NCBI RefSeq assembly: GCF_037974355.1
Contig: NZ_CP150235.1
Span: 1,240,001-1,304,000, forward strand
Direction: 5' to 3'
Source of the DNA: Paenibacillus sp. FSL R5-0517
GTDB taxonomy: Bacteria; Bacillota; Bacilli; Paenibacillales; Paenibacillaceae
DNA: 64,000 bases
Shown piece after piece: positions 44,389-53,324 of the stretch. The position numbers and the translations under genes were made by a program. Each line of letters opens with the position of its first letter. The stretch's first letter is position 1. The notes under the pieces are model-generated. The model was not told where the DNA came from. It made no database searches and saw only the letters and a program-made list of their open reading frames with translations.

Positions 44389-44461
44389 ATAACAGCGATC
44401 GGAAGGTTGTTCTGTCATCGGAGTGACCCATGTAAAAATTCTTTAGTTCAATTCATATAAG
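44389..44461 (+). repeat. Repeat family A, 3' fragment
   Basis: Only the right third is present: TAACAGCGATCGGAAGG, TTGTTCTGTCATCGGAGTG, then TTCTTTAGTTCAATTCATAT. The left part is absent, so it is a truncated copy. The remainder of the roughly 390-bp gap between the peptidase gene and the next gene shows no gene. Confidence 0.8.
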
Positions 44462-44670
44462 TGTGTTAAAGGAATTGCTCGAAAGATGACGAATCCTAAT
44501 GTTGAATAACCGCAGAAATGACGAAAAATGGTCTTAATTCAATGTTTAACATTGGTGAATTTGGTTTAATGTACAATGCAATTCCTGTTCTACATTTAAG
44601 TACTTGGTTCATAGCCATTCGTTTATATAGAACGCGTAAGATTCAGTCGTAATGAAGGAGGAACGTCACG

Positions 44671-45228
44671 TTGAGCACATCCTATGAACAGCATGTAGAA
44701 TATCCAAACCGGAAACGATTGGCGTGGCTTACGGCGGGGGCGGCACTTTTTGTGGCAGCCGGATTTTTTTTGATTTTTGATCGTTCTTCAGTTACGAATG
44801 ATTCCATCCTCTCGGGGGTGATTGGAATACTATCCATTTTGTTTTTTGGGCTATGTTTTTGCTACAGTCTGGTAAAGATGATTAAGAAGGAACCTTCTTT
44901 TGTGATCAATGAGGATGGGTTTGTAGATGCATCTTCTTATACCGCAGGAGGGGCAGTGGTCTGGAAAGACGTTGAGAATATTTTTATGTATGAATTGATG
45001 GGACAGAAAATGATCGGGGTTAAATTGCGGGACGAGAAAGCCTTTCTGGATCGTCAGAATGGGATGAAACGCAAATTGATGACGGTCAACAGCAATATGG
45101 TCGATGCGACCATCAGCGTTGCCCAGAGTAGCCTTACCATGCCACTGGATCAGTTGTATATCATGATGATGAGGCACTGGAGACATGTAAGTGATGGCAT
45201 GATTTATGATTCGTATAGTCATCGTTAG
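44671..45228 (+). CDS. Small membrane protein with PH-like domain (STM3941-like)
   Basis: 185-aa protein. Two hydrophobic segments near the N-terminus (LAWLTAGAALFVAAGFFLIF and GVIGILSILFFGLCFCYSL) precede a beta-rich cytosolic domain (PSFVINEDGFVDASS...VVWKDVENIFMYELMGQKMIGVKL). This is the layout of STM3941-type proteins of unknown function. It starts at TTG 44671, with AAGGAGG 8 bases upstream. A similarly built protein is encoded at 56228-56686 next to the WXG100 gene. Confidence 0.7.
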   Translation: MSTSYEQHVEYPNRKRLAWLTAGAALFVAAGFFLIFDRSSVTNDSILSGVIGILSILFFGLCFCYSLVKMIKKEPSFVINEDGFVDASSYTAGGAVVWKDVENIFMYELMGQKMIGVKLRDEKAFLDRQNGMKRKLMTVNSNMVDATISVAQSSLTMPLDQLYIMMMRHWRHVSDGMIYDSYSHR

Positions 45229-45272
45229 AGAGGTCACAATGTCCATAAAGTCTTCAGAATGGAGGAATATAT

Positions 45273-46139
45273 ATGATGCATGGTGATCAGACACGCACGA
45301 TTCTGCTTCCAGATGGAACTGTCCTGCCCGCGATCGGACAAGGCACGTGGTACATGGGAGAGAAGCAATCCAGCCAGGAAGAAGAAGTACGGGCATTGCG
45401 TTCCGGTATTGAACTGGGAATGACCGTGATTGATACGGCAGAGATGTATGCAGAGGGTGGGGCAGAAGTTGTTACGGGAAAGGCTATCTCAGGCCTTCGT
45501 GATGAAGTCTTTCTCGTATCAAAAGTGTATCCCCATCATGCAGATCGCAAGCAGATGATCACGGCCTGTGAGCGCTCTCTCAAGCGATTGGGAACAGATC
45601 GTCTGGACCTGTATTTGCTCCACTGGCGTGGAGGTGTACCGCTCGAAGAGACGGTTCAGGCTTTGGAACAATTGAAACAGTCCGGTAAAATCCTGCGATG
45701 GGGTGTCTCGAATCTGGACACAAGGGATATGCAGGAATTATGGAGTTTGCCAGAGGGTTCTCAGTGCATGGTGAATCAGGTACTGTACAATGCAACTTCG
45801 CGTGGTATTGAACATGATTTGCTCCCCTGGATGCGGGAACGTAGCGTTCCTGTTATGGCATATTGTCCACTGGCTCAGGGGGGCAGACTTCGGAGTGAAT
45901 TGTTGGAGCATCCGGTCATTCAGGAGATTGCGCAGGATCGAGGAGTTACGACTTCTCAGATCGCATTAGCCTGGGTGATCCGGGACGGAGATGTGCTGGC
46001 GATTCCCAAGGCGGTACAGCTGAATCATGTGGCAGACAATGCAGCAGCAGTGAATATCGTTTTGACACAAGAGGAACGGACCCGATTGGATGAGGCTTTC
46101 CCTGCACCTAAAGGCAAGGTACCTTTAGACATCGTGTAG
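45273..46139 (+). CDS. Aldo/keto reductase
   Basis: 288-aa NADPH-dependent oxidoreductase with the TIM-barrel fold. The catalytic tetrad is visible: Asp and Tyr in VIDTAEMYAEG, Lys in FLVSKVYP and His in LYLLHWRGG. The cofactor-binding stretch near IPKAVQLNHVADNAA completes the family signature. GGAGG lies 8 bases before ATG 45273. The physiological substrate is unknown. Confidence 0.94.
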   Translation: MMHGDQTRTILLPDGTVLPAIGQGTWYMGEKQSSQEEEVRALRSGIELGMTVIDTAEMYAEGGAEVVTGKAISGLRDEVFLVSKVYPHHADRKQMITACERSLKRLGTDRLDLYLLHWRGGVPLEETVQALEQLKQSGKILRWGVSNLDTRDMQELWSLPEGSQCMVNQVLYNATSRGIEHDLLPWMRERSVPVMAYCPLAQGGRLRSELLEHPVIQEIAQDRGVTTSQIALAWVIRDGDVLAIPKAVQLNHVADNAAAVNIVLTQEERTRLDEAFPAPKGKVPLDIV

Positions 46140-46198
46140 ATGGTATCTTTGAACGATAAGCATGTGAGTAAGGTGAAAATACGAATATTGAGCGATGC

Positions 46199-46229
46199 AG
46201 GGCAGATCTATACGATCTGCTCTTTTTTG
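46199..46229 (+). terminator. Terminator after the aldo/keto reductase gene
   Basis: GCAGATC and GATCTGC close a 5-base loop, followed by TCTTTTTT. Confidence 0.82.
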
Positions 46230-46278
46230 TATGTGCACAGAAATCGGAAGCATTCCATCAACGAAGCGAATATATATT

Positions 46279-46338
46279 TTGACAAATGGGCTTTACAACA
46301 CTATATTACTAGTGTACTATGTAACTAACACACCAGTA
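46279..46338 (+). promoter_or_regulatory. Promoter and operator of GntR/ABC module 2
   Basis: TTGACA (46279-46284) and TATATT (46302-46307) have an exact 17-bp spacer. An imperfect inverted repeat, TACTAGTGTAC (46307-46317) and ACACACCAGTA (46328-46338), covers the start point and fits autorepression. Confidence 0.7.
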
Positions 46339-46358
46339 CAGAGAGGAGCGAGTGCTTT

Positions 46359-46745
46359 GTGACTATGGAATTTGATAACAACTTACCAATATATCTGCAG
46401 ATTATGCAGTACATCAAGAGACAGATTGTAACCGGGACACTTCAGGCAGGTGACAAAATCCCTTCGGTTCGTGAACTGGCGGCTGAATTACAGATCAATC
46501 CCAATACAGTACAACGGACATTTCAGGAACTGGAGCGAGAAGAAGTGGTCGAAACCAAACGGGGCTTGGGCAGATACGTGACAAGTGAGGAGCGGAAGAT
46601 TATGACGATCAAAAAAGAGATGGCCAGTGAGTTGCTGGAACGCTTTCTGACCGGAATGCAGGAACTGGGGATTGAAGAGCAGGATATTTTATCCATCGTA
46701 GCCGATGCCGTTGCGGAAGGAAAGGGAGGAACAACGCATGAGTAA
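46359..46745 (+). CDS. GntR-family regulator, YtrA type (module 2)
   Basis: 128-aa repressor with the winged helix at residues 8-75 (QYIKRQIVTGTLQAGDKIPSVRELAAELQINPNTVQRTFQELEREEVVETKRGLGRYV). It is closely similar in layout to the module 1 regulator at 27448. The start is GTG 46359 or ATG 46365, both after AGGAG. It overlaps the ATPase gene by 8 bp. Confidence 0.92.
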   Translation: MTMEFDNNLPIYLQIMQYIKRQIVTGTLQAGDKIPSVRELAAELQINPNTVQRTFQELEREEVVETKRGLGRYVTSEERKIMTIKKEMASELLERFLTGMQELGIEEQDILSIVADAVAEGKGGTTHE

Positions 46746-47436
46746 CATCCTTGAACTGAACCAGATTAACAAGACTTATGGCAATAAGAGAGCGCTCAGT
46801 AATATCACATTGGATATTGCTCCTGGCCGAATTGTTGGCCTGCTGGGTAGCAACGGCAGTGGCAAAAGCACACTCATGAAACTGGTTGCAGGTTTGCTGC
46901 ATCCTACTAGCGGAACGATTCAAGTGACAGGTAAGCCTGTTGGGCTGGATACGAAGTCATTGGTTTCATTTATGCCGGATCGCCCATTAACCGAGAAGTG
47001 GATGAGAGTGCGGGATGCGATTGCGTACTACCGTGATTTCTATGCTGATTTTGACGAGGAGAAGGCACGGGAGATGCTCTATTTCATGAATCTTGTGGAG
47101 AGTGATCGGGTGCGGCATCTATCCAAAGGGATGAATGAACGACTGCAACTAACACTGGCGCTATCCCGAAAGGCTCGTCTATATCTGTTGGATGAACCGA
47201 TTGGCGGAGTAGATCCGGTTGCGCGTGGCAAGATTCTGGATGCGATCGTCAAATTCTATGATGAAGACAGCAGTCTGATCATCTCCACACATCTGGTGAA
47301 TGATATCGAACGGATTTTTGATGAAGTGGTCTTCATTCGTGAAGGTCAACTGGTGATGCGGGAAGAAGTGGAAACGCTCCGTCTGAAATATGGGAAAAGT
47401 GTGGATGAGATGTTCAAGGAGGTCTATGCGGAATGA
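46738..47436 (+). CDS. ABC transporter ATP-binding protein (module 2)
   Basis: 232-aa ATPase. Walker A is GLLGSNGSGKSTLMK, the signature region LSKGMNERLQLTLAL and Walker B LYLLDEPIGGVDP. It is shorter than the module 1 ATPase because the C-terminal extension is missing. ATG 46738 is set by AAGGAGG. It is coupled to the permease gene by an ATGA overlap. Confidence 0.94.
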   Translation: MSNILELNQINKTYGNKRALSNITLDIAPGRIVGLLGSNGSGKSTLMKLVAGLLHPTSGTIQVTGKPVGLDTKSLVSFMPDRPLTEKWMRVRDAIAYYRDFYADFDEEKAREMLYFMNLVESDRVRHLSKGMNERLQLTLALSRKARLYLLDEPIGGVDPVARGKILDAIVKFYDEDSSLIISTHLVNDIERIFDEVVFIREGQLVMREEVETLRLKYGKSVDEMFKEVYAE

Positions 47437-48173
47437 TGACATTATTGAAGTATGACTTTAGAAGGAACTGGAATACACTGCTGGCGGGGCTCGTTATTTT
47501 GATTATTGCGCAAGTGGCGCTATCCCTTTTCATGTCTGAGGTCACAGGGGTTGTGCTTGGCATTATGGGTTATGTTGGAGTAGGTGTGGCTATTTATGTG
47601 AAAATGATCAAAACATACACGTCCAATATCCGCTCTTATAATCGCCGTCTTTTACCCGTAACAGGCCTATCGCATGTGTTGTCTCCTTTGATCTTTGGAG
47701 CTCTTTGCGGGCTGGGATTAGTCATTATATTTACGACCCATGCCTACATTTATATTTCAATGAAGCTCAGAATGAACATGGCTACCCATATTGATCTTTC
47801 GGGTCTGCATGTATCGGATTATGTTAGTTTGTTACTGTTTATCGCATGGGTTATCGTATTCATGACCGTGATCATCTTCCTTTCGATCTCGATTGCAGGC
47901 AGCTTCCGTTGGAGAACCGGACCGTGGATCGGAATCGTTGCATTCTTGGTCCTCGTTAATCTGATTGGCTGGTTGGAGAATATGATTATGACAGGACGCT
48001 TCAGTCCAAATGAGATGTTCCGTTACACCGAAAATAGTACAGGGATTTCAATCACAGCCAATGGCGTATTATGGTCTGATGGCATGTGGGGAAGCACTAT
48101 ATTCGAAGTGATCGTAGCAGTTGTCTTGGTGTGGGCTACCATTTACCTGAACAACAAAAAAGTTGAAGTCTAA
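47433..48173 (+). CDS. ABC-2-type membrane protein (module 2)
   Basis: 246-aa integral membrane subunit with six hydrophobic segments (for example LLAGLVILIIAQVALSLFM, LLLFIAWVIVFMTVIIFLSI and IFEVIVAVVLVWATIYL). No binding protein is encoded, so export or envelope defence is more likely than uptake. It completes the GntR-ATPase-permease operon. Confidence 0.85.
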   Translation: MMTLLKYDFRRNWNTLLAGLVILIIAQVALSLFMSEVTGVVLGIMGYVGVGVAIYVKMIKTYTSNIRSYNRRLLPVTGLSHVLSPLIFGALCGLGLVIIFTTHAYIYISMKLRMNMATHIDLSGLHVSDYVSLLLFIAWVIVFMTVIIFLSISIAGSFRWRTGPWIGIVAFLVLVNLIGWLENMIMTGRFSPNEMFRYTENSTGISITANGVLWSDGMWGSTIFEVIVAVVLVWATIYLNNKKVEV

Positions 48174-48211
48174 GGACCGCGCTATAAGCAGGTTAGAATA
48201 AAACGACACGG

Positions 48212-48236
48212 GCGACGAGAGTTGCTCGTTTTGTCA
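48212..48236 (+). terminator. Weak terminator after module 2
   Basis: ACGAG and CTCGT form a short hairpin followed by TTTGTC. It is less convincing than the other terminators in the window. Confidence 0.4.
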
Positions 48237-48284
48237 TACCGAGATTTCACTTTTTGAATCGCATCCCAATGAATACACGTAATT

Positions 48285-48482
48285 CTATATAAATAGAACT
48301 AGACATTTACACAAAACGGAGAGGACAGAAAGGACCTGAAGAAGCGGAGCGTTCGCCTTTATCACCGGATTTCCCCTCATAGAAGGAATCAAAAAAATCT
48401 GGGGATAACAGCGATCGGAAGGTTGTTCTGTCATCGGAGTGTACAGTGTAAATATTCTTTAGTTCAATATATATATATATAG
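48285..48482 (+). repeat. Repeat family A, copy 3
   Basis: 198 bp, nearly identical to copy 2 across the core (ACAAAACGGAGAGGACAGAA, GGACCTGAAGAAGCGGAGCG, GATCGGAAGGTTGTTCTGTC). The ends are CTATATAAATAGAACTA and TAGTTCAATATATATATAT. The right end has expanded as a TA run. It lies 70 bp before the LURP-one gene. Confidence 0.85.
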
Positions 48483-48552
48483 CGTATTCATAGGTTGCTA
48501 AACCCGGTTAAAGAGAACGAAAGGGGCCATGTAAGGGAAAGGAGAACGTAAT

Positions 48553-49053
48553 ATGGAGCTATACTTCAGGGATAATTTTTTTAATGCGGGTTACACCGAA
48601 ATTATGAATTCGAATCAGGAACAGGCCGGACATCTGGATTTGAAAAGTGTTTTTGGCTCTTCGCTCGATGTATCCGATAACTCGGGATTGGTCTGTAGCG
48701 GCAAATTCCGCATGTTAACCAATCGTTGGGATATCACTGCAGCCGATGGGAGACATCTGGGCGTATTGCGAGCGAGGTTTAGTTTCTTCAGCAAAAAATA
48801 TGAGTATGATGCAGGATCGCGCGGTATATACGATGTGTCTGCTCCCGCATTTTCGCAGGAATATGATATCAGTGGAAGTGGTGGACGCATCGTGGCAAGT
48901 TTCCGTCGCACCAGCGGCTGGTTTAGTTCAGGGGCATTTGTATTGGATAACCAGTCTGAACAACTGGACACATATGAATTAATTGCAGTCGTCATGGGTG
49001 TGCATGCGATCAACAAGAGACGAAATTCAGCTGCCAGCAGTGGCGGAACCTAG
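48553..49053 (+). CDS. LURP-one/Tubby-C-like family protein
   Basis: 166-aa protein with the repeating beta-strand pattern of LURP-one-related proteins: MELYFRDNFFNAGYTEI at the start, VCSGKFRMLTNRWDITAADGRHLGVLRARFSFFSKKYEYDA, then SGGRIVASFRRTSGW. The fold resembles Tubby C-terminal/scramblase domains, which may bind lipid, but bacterial members have no firm function. AAAGGAG precedes the ATG. No signal peptide is seen. Confidence 0.75.
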   Translation: MELYFRDNFFNAGYTEIMNSNQEQAGHLDLKSVFGSSLDVSDNSGLVCSGKFRMLTNRWDITAADGRHLGVLRARFSFFSKKYEYDAGSRGIYDVSAPAFSQEYDISGSGGRIVASFRRTSGWFSSGAFVLDNQSEQLDTYELIAVVMGVHAINKRRNSAASSGGT

Positions 49054-49071
49054 TTTAGGCTCATGAACAGT

Positions 49072-49106
49072 AAAAAGGTCTGGATGAGATCATCCAGACC
49101 TTTTTC
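49072..49106. terminator. Bidirectional terminator
   Basis: AAAAAGGTCTGGATGA pairs with TCATCCAGACCTTTTT around a short loop, between convergent genes. Confidence 0.9.
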
Positions 49107-49157
49107 ATATGGGTTTATTTTTGGGCAAAAAATTAGGGTTAATCCACTCTTACGTAA

Positions 49158-50042
49158 TCAATGACCATCGGCTTTTGCAAGCGGTTTTTCCTCATGTTGG
49201 CGGTGCTGAGCTTCATTGGAGTGTTCGGCATGGTTATCAGGCTCTTTTTCCGCATAACGGGCCAATGCCTTCGCAGCAGTCTCGGACATTCGCTCCCGCA
49301 ACATTGGATGGTCAGCGATTCGAACCCGTTTGCCGAGAAAACGCATTTTGGATAAGACATAATCCATCTCATTTCGCGGGATGGTCAGCTCAATCCGATA
49401 TGTCTGCTTGGCTTCCGTGTACTCGACCTGTTTCTCGAAGCATGAGAAAGCATAGAGGATTCGGGACAGCTCCTGATTGAACTCCGGCAACACTTCGATG
49501 GTGATCGTCGTTTTGCGCTTCTCCGTAATTGCAGCAATTCGGGCAGTATAGCGAGAAGCGGTATCCGGGTCAACCGGTTGGGCTTCCACGGCAACGATGC
49601 TGTGCAGCTTGGTAGACATGAGTTTGTCGAAGCGAGGTGCGTACCAGAGCACATACCATTCTTTTTTGACCATGGAATACTCCAGTTTATACGGGAAACC
49701 AAATTCATCATGGCTTGTGCGTCCATTGCGGCCGCGGCCTGTCATTCGAAATCCCTGATGATGCAGAATGATTAGCCGTAACGGTCTAAGTAGTGGATGA
49801 GAGACACTGTTTTCCTCACTTTTGGCTTTTTCGGTCAGATAGTCCTGAAGATTCAGATCCTGCTCATCGTTCAGCATGTTGTGCATTTTATCCAATGTTA
49901 CAGCGCTCAGGGCTTCTCTTGCGGCAGGGTGATTCAGCATCATGCGAAGCCAGGCCCGTTCCTGTGAGGTCCAGGTGAACAGTCCGGTTTCATTCAGTCG
50001 GGTCATCATCTGGTAATTGAACATCTTCTCGAACAGGTTCAT
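49158..50042 (-). CDS. WYL-domain protein (second of pair)
   Basis: 294-aa regulator-like protein. The central part (LRPLRLIILHHQGFRMTGRGRNG...EFGFPYKLEYSMVKKEWYVLWYAP) is a WYL domain, an Sm-like ligand-binding fold often tied to stress, DNA/RNA damage and defence loci. No helix-turn-helix is obvious at the N-terminus, so it may act with the upstream partner. It ends in a charged, His/Glu-rich tail. ATG 50042 is chosen, although the spacing to AAGGAG is long. It overlaps the upstream WYL gene by 53 bp. Confidence 0.85.
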   Translation of the reverse strand: MNLFEKMFNYQMMTRLNETGLFTWTSQERAWLRMMLNHPAAREALSAVTLDKMHNMLNDEQDLNLQDYLTEKAKSEENSVSHPLLRPLRLIILHHQGFRMTGRGRNGRTSHDEFGFPYKLEYSMVKKEWYVLWYAPRFDKLMSTKLHSIVAVEAQPVDPDTASRYTARIAAITEKRKTTITIEVLPEFNQELSRILYAFSCFEKQVEYTEAKQTYRIELTIPRNEMDYVLSKMRFLGKRVRIADHPMLRERMSETAAKALARYAEKEPDNHAEHSNEAQHRQHEEKPLAKADGH

Positions 50043-51345
50043 AATATTCGGCAATCTCCTTCCATTCCTGGATCATCTCCTGGCGTAGCCTCTGCGGTTC
50101 AATAATTTCGCAGCTTGAGCCAAAACTCCGCAACCACGGTTTGATCTCGGTGGTACCGTTAACCTGGATTTCGTAGAGAAAGGAATGGTCCGTTTCGGGT
50201 ATGATCTTGCCCCATTGACCTTGAAGACGAACCCGATCCAGAATGAAATTGCGCTGACCACGTCCCGGGTGGAAAAAGCGAGCTTGAACCGTCACGGTAT
50301 TCCCTGTGTCTACGAGCCAACTGTAGCGACTGATGTCAGTCCACTGCTGCTTCAACTCGAGCATGTATTCCTCTTCGACTGAATCCTCTTCCTCCAGTTG
50401 GGTTATGCCTTCCATGCGGAATTTCACGAAGCCACGGCGGCCCTGAAATCCAATGACATACCAACGACCATACTGATGGTCATAGACCACTTCAAGGGGC
50501 ACGATCCGGTTGGATCGCCCACCTGCTTCTCGCTCAAAGCGTGGATTTGTATTCTGTGAACTGTAGCTGGATGGTTTTTTCGGTGAATAGTATAGGAACT
50601 GCACACGCTTGCGCTGACGAATCGCACTAAGCAGCGTGTAGAGATGAGCTTCGTCCAGGATACGAGAATAATAGTGATACTTGTAGATATAGGGTTCGGT
50701 GGCTTCTTCTTGCGGAAAACTTGCGGTAATGGCTTTCTTCAGACTGTCCCGCAATAAGTACCCCTGTACGGAAGGAACCTGGGTATTTGCCACTATATCC
50801 ACAAAATCATACAACTCCAGCTGTTCCTCCACGGTTAATTCGGTAAGGACATCTTGCTCCAAAGCATAGCGATACGGTCTGCCACCCGGCTCTTTTCGAA
50901 TAACGCCAACCTCTTCCAGATATTTCAGATCAGAGCGAATGGTTTTCTCATCAGGTAACGCCAGATCTTCCGGCAGATCAGCACAGCAGGCGTCCAGCAG
51001 TTCCATTGCGGTCAGGGCTGTGTTCTGTAGGGTATGCAAAAGGACGGAAAGGCGCTGAACTTCAGTCTCTTTCATCGACTTGGCGCGGAAGAGGAAGAGC
51101 AGCATGGGCTCTGCGGATTCTCCGTACTGGAAGCGCACGAGGTCTGCCATTTCCCGGCTTGCTTCGGCACCTAAACGTTGATCAGTGACGGTCTGCATGA
51201 TTTCTTTTAACCTGCGATTGGTTTTATCAAAGGTATGTACGGATATGCCAAGCCGCTCGGCGTACTGTTTGCGGGTATATGCACCACTGGTCAGGGATAA
51301 CATGCGTAAGAACTGAATTTCTTTGTCAAAACTCTCTTTAGCCAT
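49990..51345 (-). CDS. WYL-domain transcriptional regulator (first of pair)
   Basis: 451-aa protein. Residues 1-60 look like a DeoR/HTH-type DNA-binding part (SGAYTRKQYAERLGISVHTFDKTNRRLKEI). A second helix-turn-helix-like stretch is at about 130-165 (DEKTIRSDLKYLEEVGVI). The WYL domain is at about 240-330 (RQRKRVQFLYYSPKK...PLEVVYDHQYGRWYVIGFQ), with a C-terminal extension. AAGGAG precedes the ATG. It is divergent from the Y RNA-rsr-rlaP genes and is the natural candidate for their regulator. Confidence 0.9.
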   Translation of the reverse strand: MAKESFDKEIQFLRMLSLTSGAYTRKQYAERLGISVHTFDKTNRRLKEIMQTVTDQRLGAEASREMADLVRFQYGESAEPMLLFLFRAKSMKETEVQRLSVLLHTLQNTALTAMELLDACCADLPEDLALPDEKTIRSDLKYLEEVGVIRKEPGGRPYRYALEQDVLTELTVEEQLELYDFVDIVANTQVPSVQGYLLRDSLKKAITASFPQEEATEPYIYKYHYYSRILDEAHLYTLLSAIRQRKRVQFLYYSPKKPSSYSSQNTNPRFEREAGGRSNRIVPLEVVYDHQYGRWYVIGFQGRRGFVKFRMEGITQLEEEDSVEEEYMLELKQQWTDISRYSWLVDTGNTVTVQARFFHPGRGQRNFILDRVRLQGQWGKIIPETDHSFLYEIQVNGTTEIKPWLRSFGSSCEIIEPQRLRQEMIQEWKEIAEYYEPVREDVQLPDDDPTE

Positions 51346-51631
51346 GAGTATTCACTCCTTGGTGGCCTGGAGTCAGGCGGATATAATGGACGACGATGTT
51401 GGCAGAACAATTCTGCGGTATAGGAACATTCTTGAACTTCCCATTGGCGATATCCCTTTATTGTAGCAGGAAGAGTGTCAGGTTTCATTTTAAACTTATA
51501 AAGGTTGACTCCATCGCAAAAATTCAGTCGTCGTCATACTTTCGCCATGTTCGCGTGCAGATGTGTGAGGCATAATGAGGTTGTGAAGCGGGGCAGCAAC
51601 AAGCACTGTGGATCAAGGCTCCGAGGCGCCA

Positions 51632-51744
51632 GGGAGGGTTACTTCGACTGTTAATCGACCAGGTCGTTGGTTCGAATCCAATCGCCGCCGTCCATGGCGG
51701 TGTAGCTCAGCGGTAGAGCGGGTATTATACCTTCCCACCTTTTT
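51632..51744 (+). ncRNA. Bacterial Y RNA (YrlA-like) with circularly permuted tRNA module
   Basis: Just upstream of the Ro/TROVE gene. The outer stem is GGGAGGGT (51632-51639) with ACCTTCCC (51729-51736), then TTTTT. Inside, in order: anticodon-type hairpin TCGA-CTGTTAA-TCGA (51644-51658, GTT anticodon position), T-arm GTTGG-TTCGAAT-CCAAT (51666-51682), acceptor 3' strand CGCCGCC (51683-51689), linker GTCCAT, acceptor 5' strand GGCGGTG (51696-51702), and D-arm GCTC-AGCGGTA-GAGC (51705-51719). All tRNA parts are present but permuted between D-arm and anticodon arm. Bacterial Y RNAs are known to mimic tRNA and to bind Ro/Rsr. The 5' end is approximate. Confidence 0.85.
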
Positions 51745-51804
51745 CCTCGGACCATTTTATTATGAAAGAACAGCCATTAGACTCACACCAGGAGGTCATG
51801 AGTG

Positions 51805-53298
51805 ATGAGCAGAGCGAAACAATTATTCAATCAACCTCAGCCAACGACACGTAATCATGGGGGCTACGGAGCCTATGAGCGATTGGTGGAGGAACAATAT
51901 ATACAGATGTTGATGACCAATACATTGAACAATACGTTCTATGCCGATACCCAGCAACTGATGGACGACGCGATGGTCAGTCATCAGGAGATGGCTGCGG
52001 TCGATGCAGGGTATATGGCGCGGGCACTGGTCTATGCTCGTAATGAAGGTTTGATGCGATTACAGCCTATATATGGGCTGGCACTATTGTCCAAAGTGGA
52101 CGCGGATCAGTTTGCAAAGGTGTTCTCTCAAGTCGTACAGACACCGGCTGACTTGGCTGATTTTCTGACCATTCTGAGAGGAATGGGTCGAGGGCAGGGC
52201 GGTCGAGCAGTGAAGCGTCAGGTGAGTCTCTTTTTGAACGGGATCAATGAATACTGGGCGATCAAATACAACGGACGCGGGCGAGGATACAGTCTGGGTG
52301 ATATGATCGCTACAGCACACCCCAAACCGATAGATATGAAGCAGCAAGCTTTGTTTCGTTATTTGCGCGGGCATGAGGTGGATCTTACGGAACTGCCGCA
52401 GTTGCAAGCGCTGGAAGAACTGAAAGCTACGCCCAACCCCGCAAGCCGGATGCATCTGATCGAGAAAGGTAAACTTCCATACTCGGTGGTCACCTCGATC
52501 ATGCAACCGACACGCACGGTGTGGGAGGCGTTAATGTCACAAATGCCGACCTTTGCGTTGCTGCGTCATCTGAACGCAATGGATCGGGCAGGGGTTTTTG
52601 AGAAATCGAAAAATATAGAATTTGTTACACGTCGTCTAACGGATGCGGAGGCCCTACGTAAGTCACGAATACTGCCTTTCCGATTCGCCAGTGCGTATGA
52701 AATGATTGCGAGGGAAGAGCTGCGGGATGCTTTGCGACAAGCGGTGGAGCTATCCATTGGCAACCTGCCAACGCTGTTGGGAAGAACGGCTATTTTCCTG
52801 GATCGTTCCGGTTCCATGCAAGGGGATTATTTACGCATTGGTTCGGTGCTGGCGCTGGCGCTTTATAAACAAACGAGAGGTAACGCACTGTTCTGGTTAT
52901 TCGACCATTTGGTTGAGGATGCTCGGCCGCAGATGAATGAAAGCATTCTTTCTCAAGCTCATCGGATTCGCGCACAAGGTGGAACAGATACAGGTCGACC
53001 CGTGCGGGAACTTCGGGATATTGGAGAGAAAGTGGATCAGATCATTATGATCACCGATGAACAGCAGAATGAAGGCAGTCCGTTATATGCTGAGCTTGAG
53101 CGATATCGTCGGATGATGAATCCGGAGCTAAAGGCATTTATTGTGGATATAGCACCTTATCAGCAGGCACTGGTACCACCACGGGATGGCAAAACCTTTT
53201 ACATCTATGGTTGGAGTGAAACGATATTGACGTATATTGCCGAGACTGTGGCCGGATATGATACACTCGCGGACCGGGTTAGAGCGATGGATATTTAA
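51805..53298 (+). CDS. rsr: Ro60/Rsr-type TROVE-domain protein
   Basis: 497-aa ring-shaped RNA-binding protein. Residues about 15-320 form the TROVE HEAT-repeat ring (ALVYARNEGLMRLQPIYGLALLSKVD; FLTILRGMGRGQGGRAVKRQVSLFLNG). Residues about 325-497 are a von Willebrand A domain with the metal site AIFLDRSGSMQG and MITDEQQNEG. Ro proteins bind Y RNA and misfolded or damaged RNA, and in bacteria tether RNases. ATG 51805 lies 9 bases after AGGAGG. The Y RNA directly upstream and the RlaP-like gene 26 bp downstream fit an RNA-repair or surveillance operon. Confidence 0.94.
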   Translation: MSRAKQLFNQPQPTTRNHGGYGAYERLVEEQYIQMLMTNTLNNTFYADTQQLMDDAMVSHQEMAAVDAGYMARALVYARNEGLMRLQPIYGLALLSKVDADQFAKVFSQVVQTPADLADFLTILRGMGRGQGGRAVKRQVSLFLNGINEYWAIKYNGRGRGYSLGDMIATAHPKPIDMKQQALFRYLRGHEVDLTELPQLQALEELKATPNPASRMHLIEKGKLPYSVVTSIMQPTRTVWEALMSQMPTFALLRHLNAMDRAGVFEKSKNIEFVTRRLTDAEALRKSRILPFRFASAYEMIAREELRDALRQAVELSIGNLPTLLGRTAIFLDRSGSMQGDYLRIGSVLALALYKQTRGNALFWLFDHLVEDARPQMNESILSQAHRIRAQGGTDTGRPVRELRDIGEKVDQIIMITDEQQNEGSPLYAELERYRRMMNPELKAFIVDIAPYQQALVPPRDGKTFYIYGWSETILTYIAETVAGYDTLADRVRAMDI

Positions 53299-53324
53299 TT
53301 TGGGGAAATTGGAGGCGACTGGGC

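Noticed and set aside
51640..51720. A normal tRNA-Asn gene
   Set aside because: The arms are in permuted order and enclosed in an outer stem with a terminator, next to a Ro/TROVE gene. A Y RNA explains this better than a functional tRNA.
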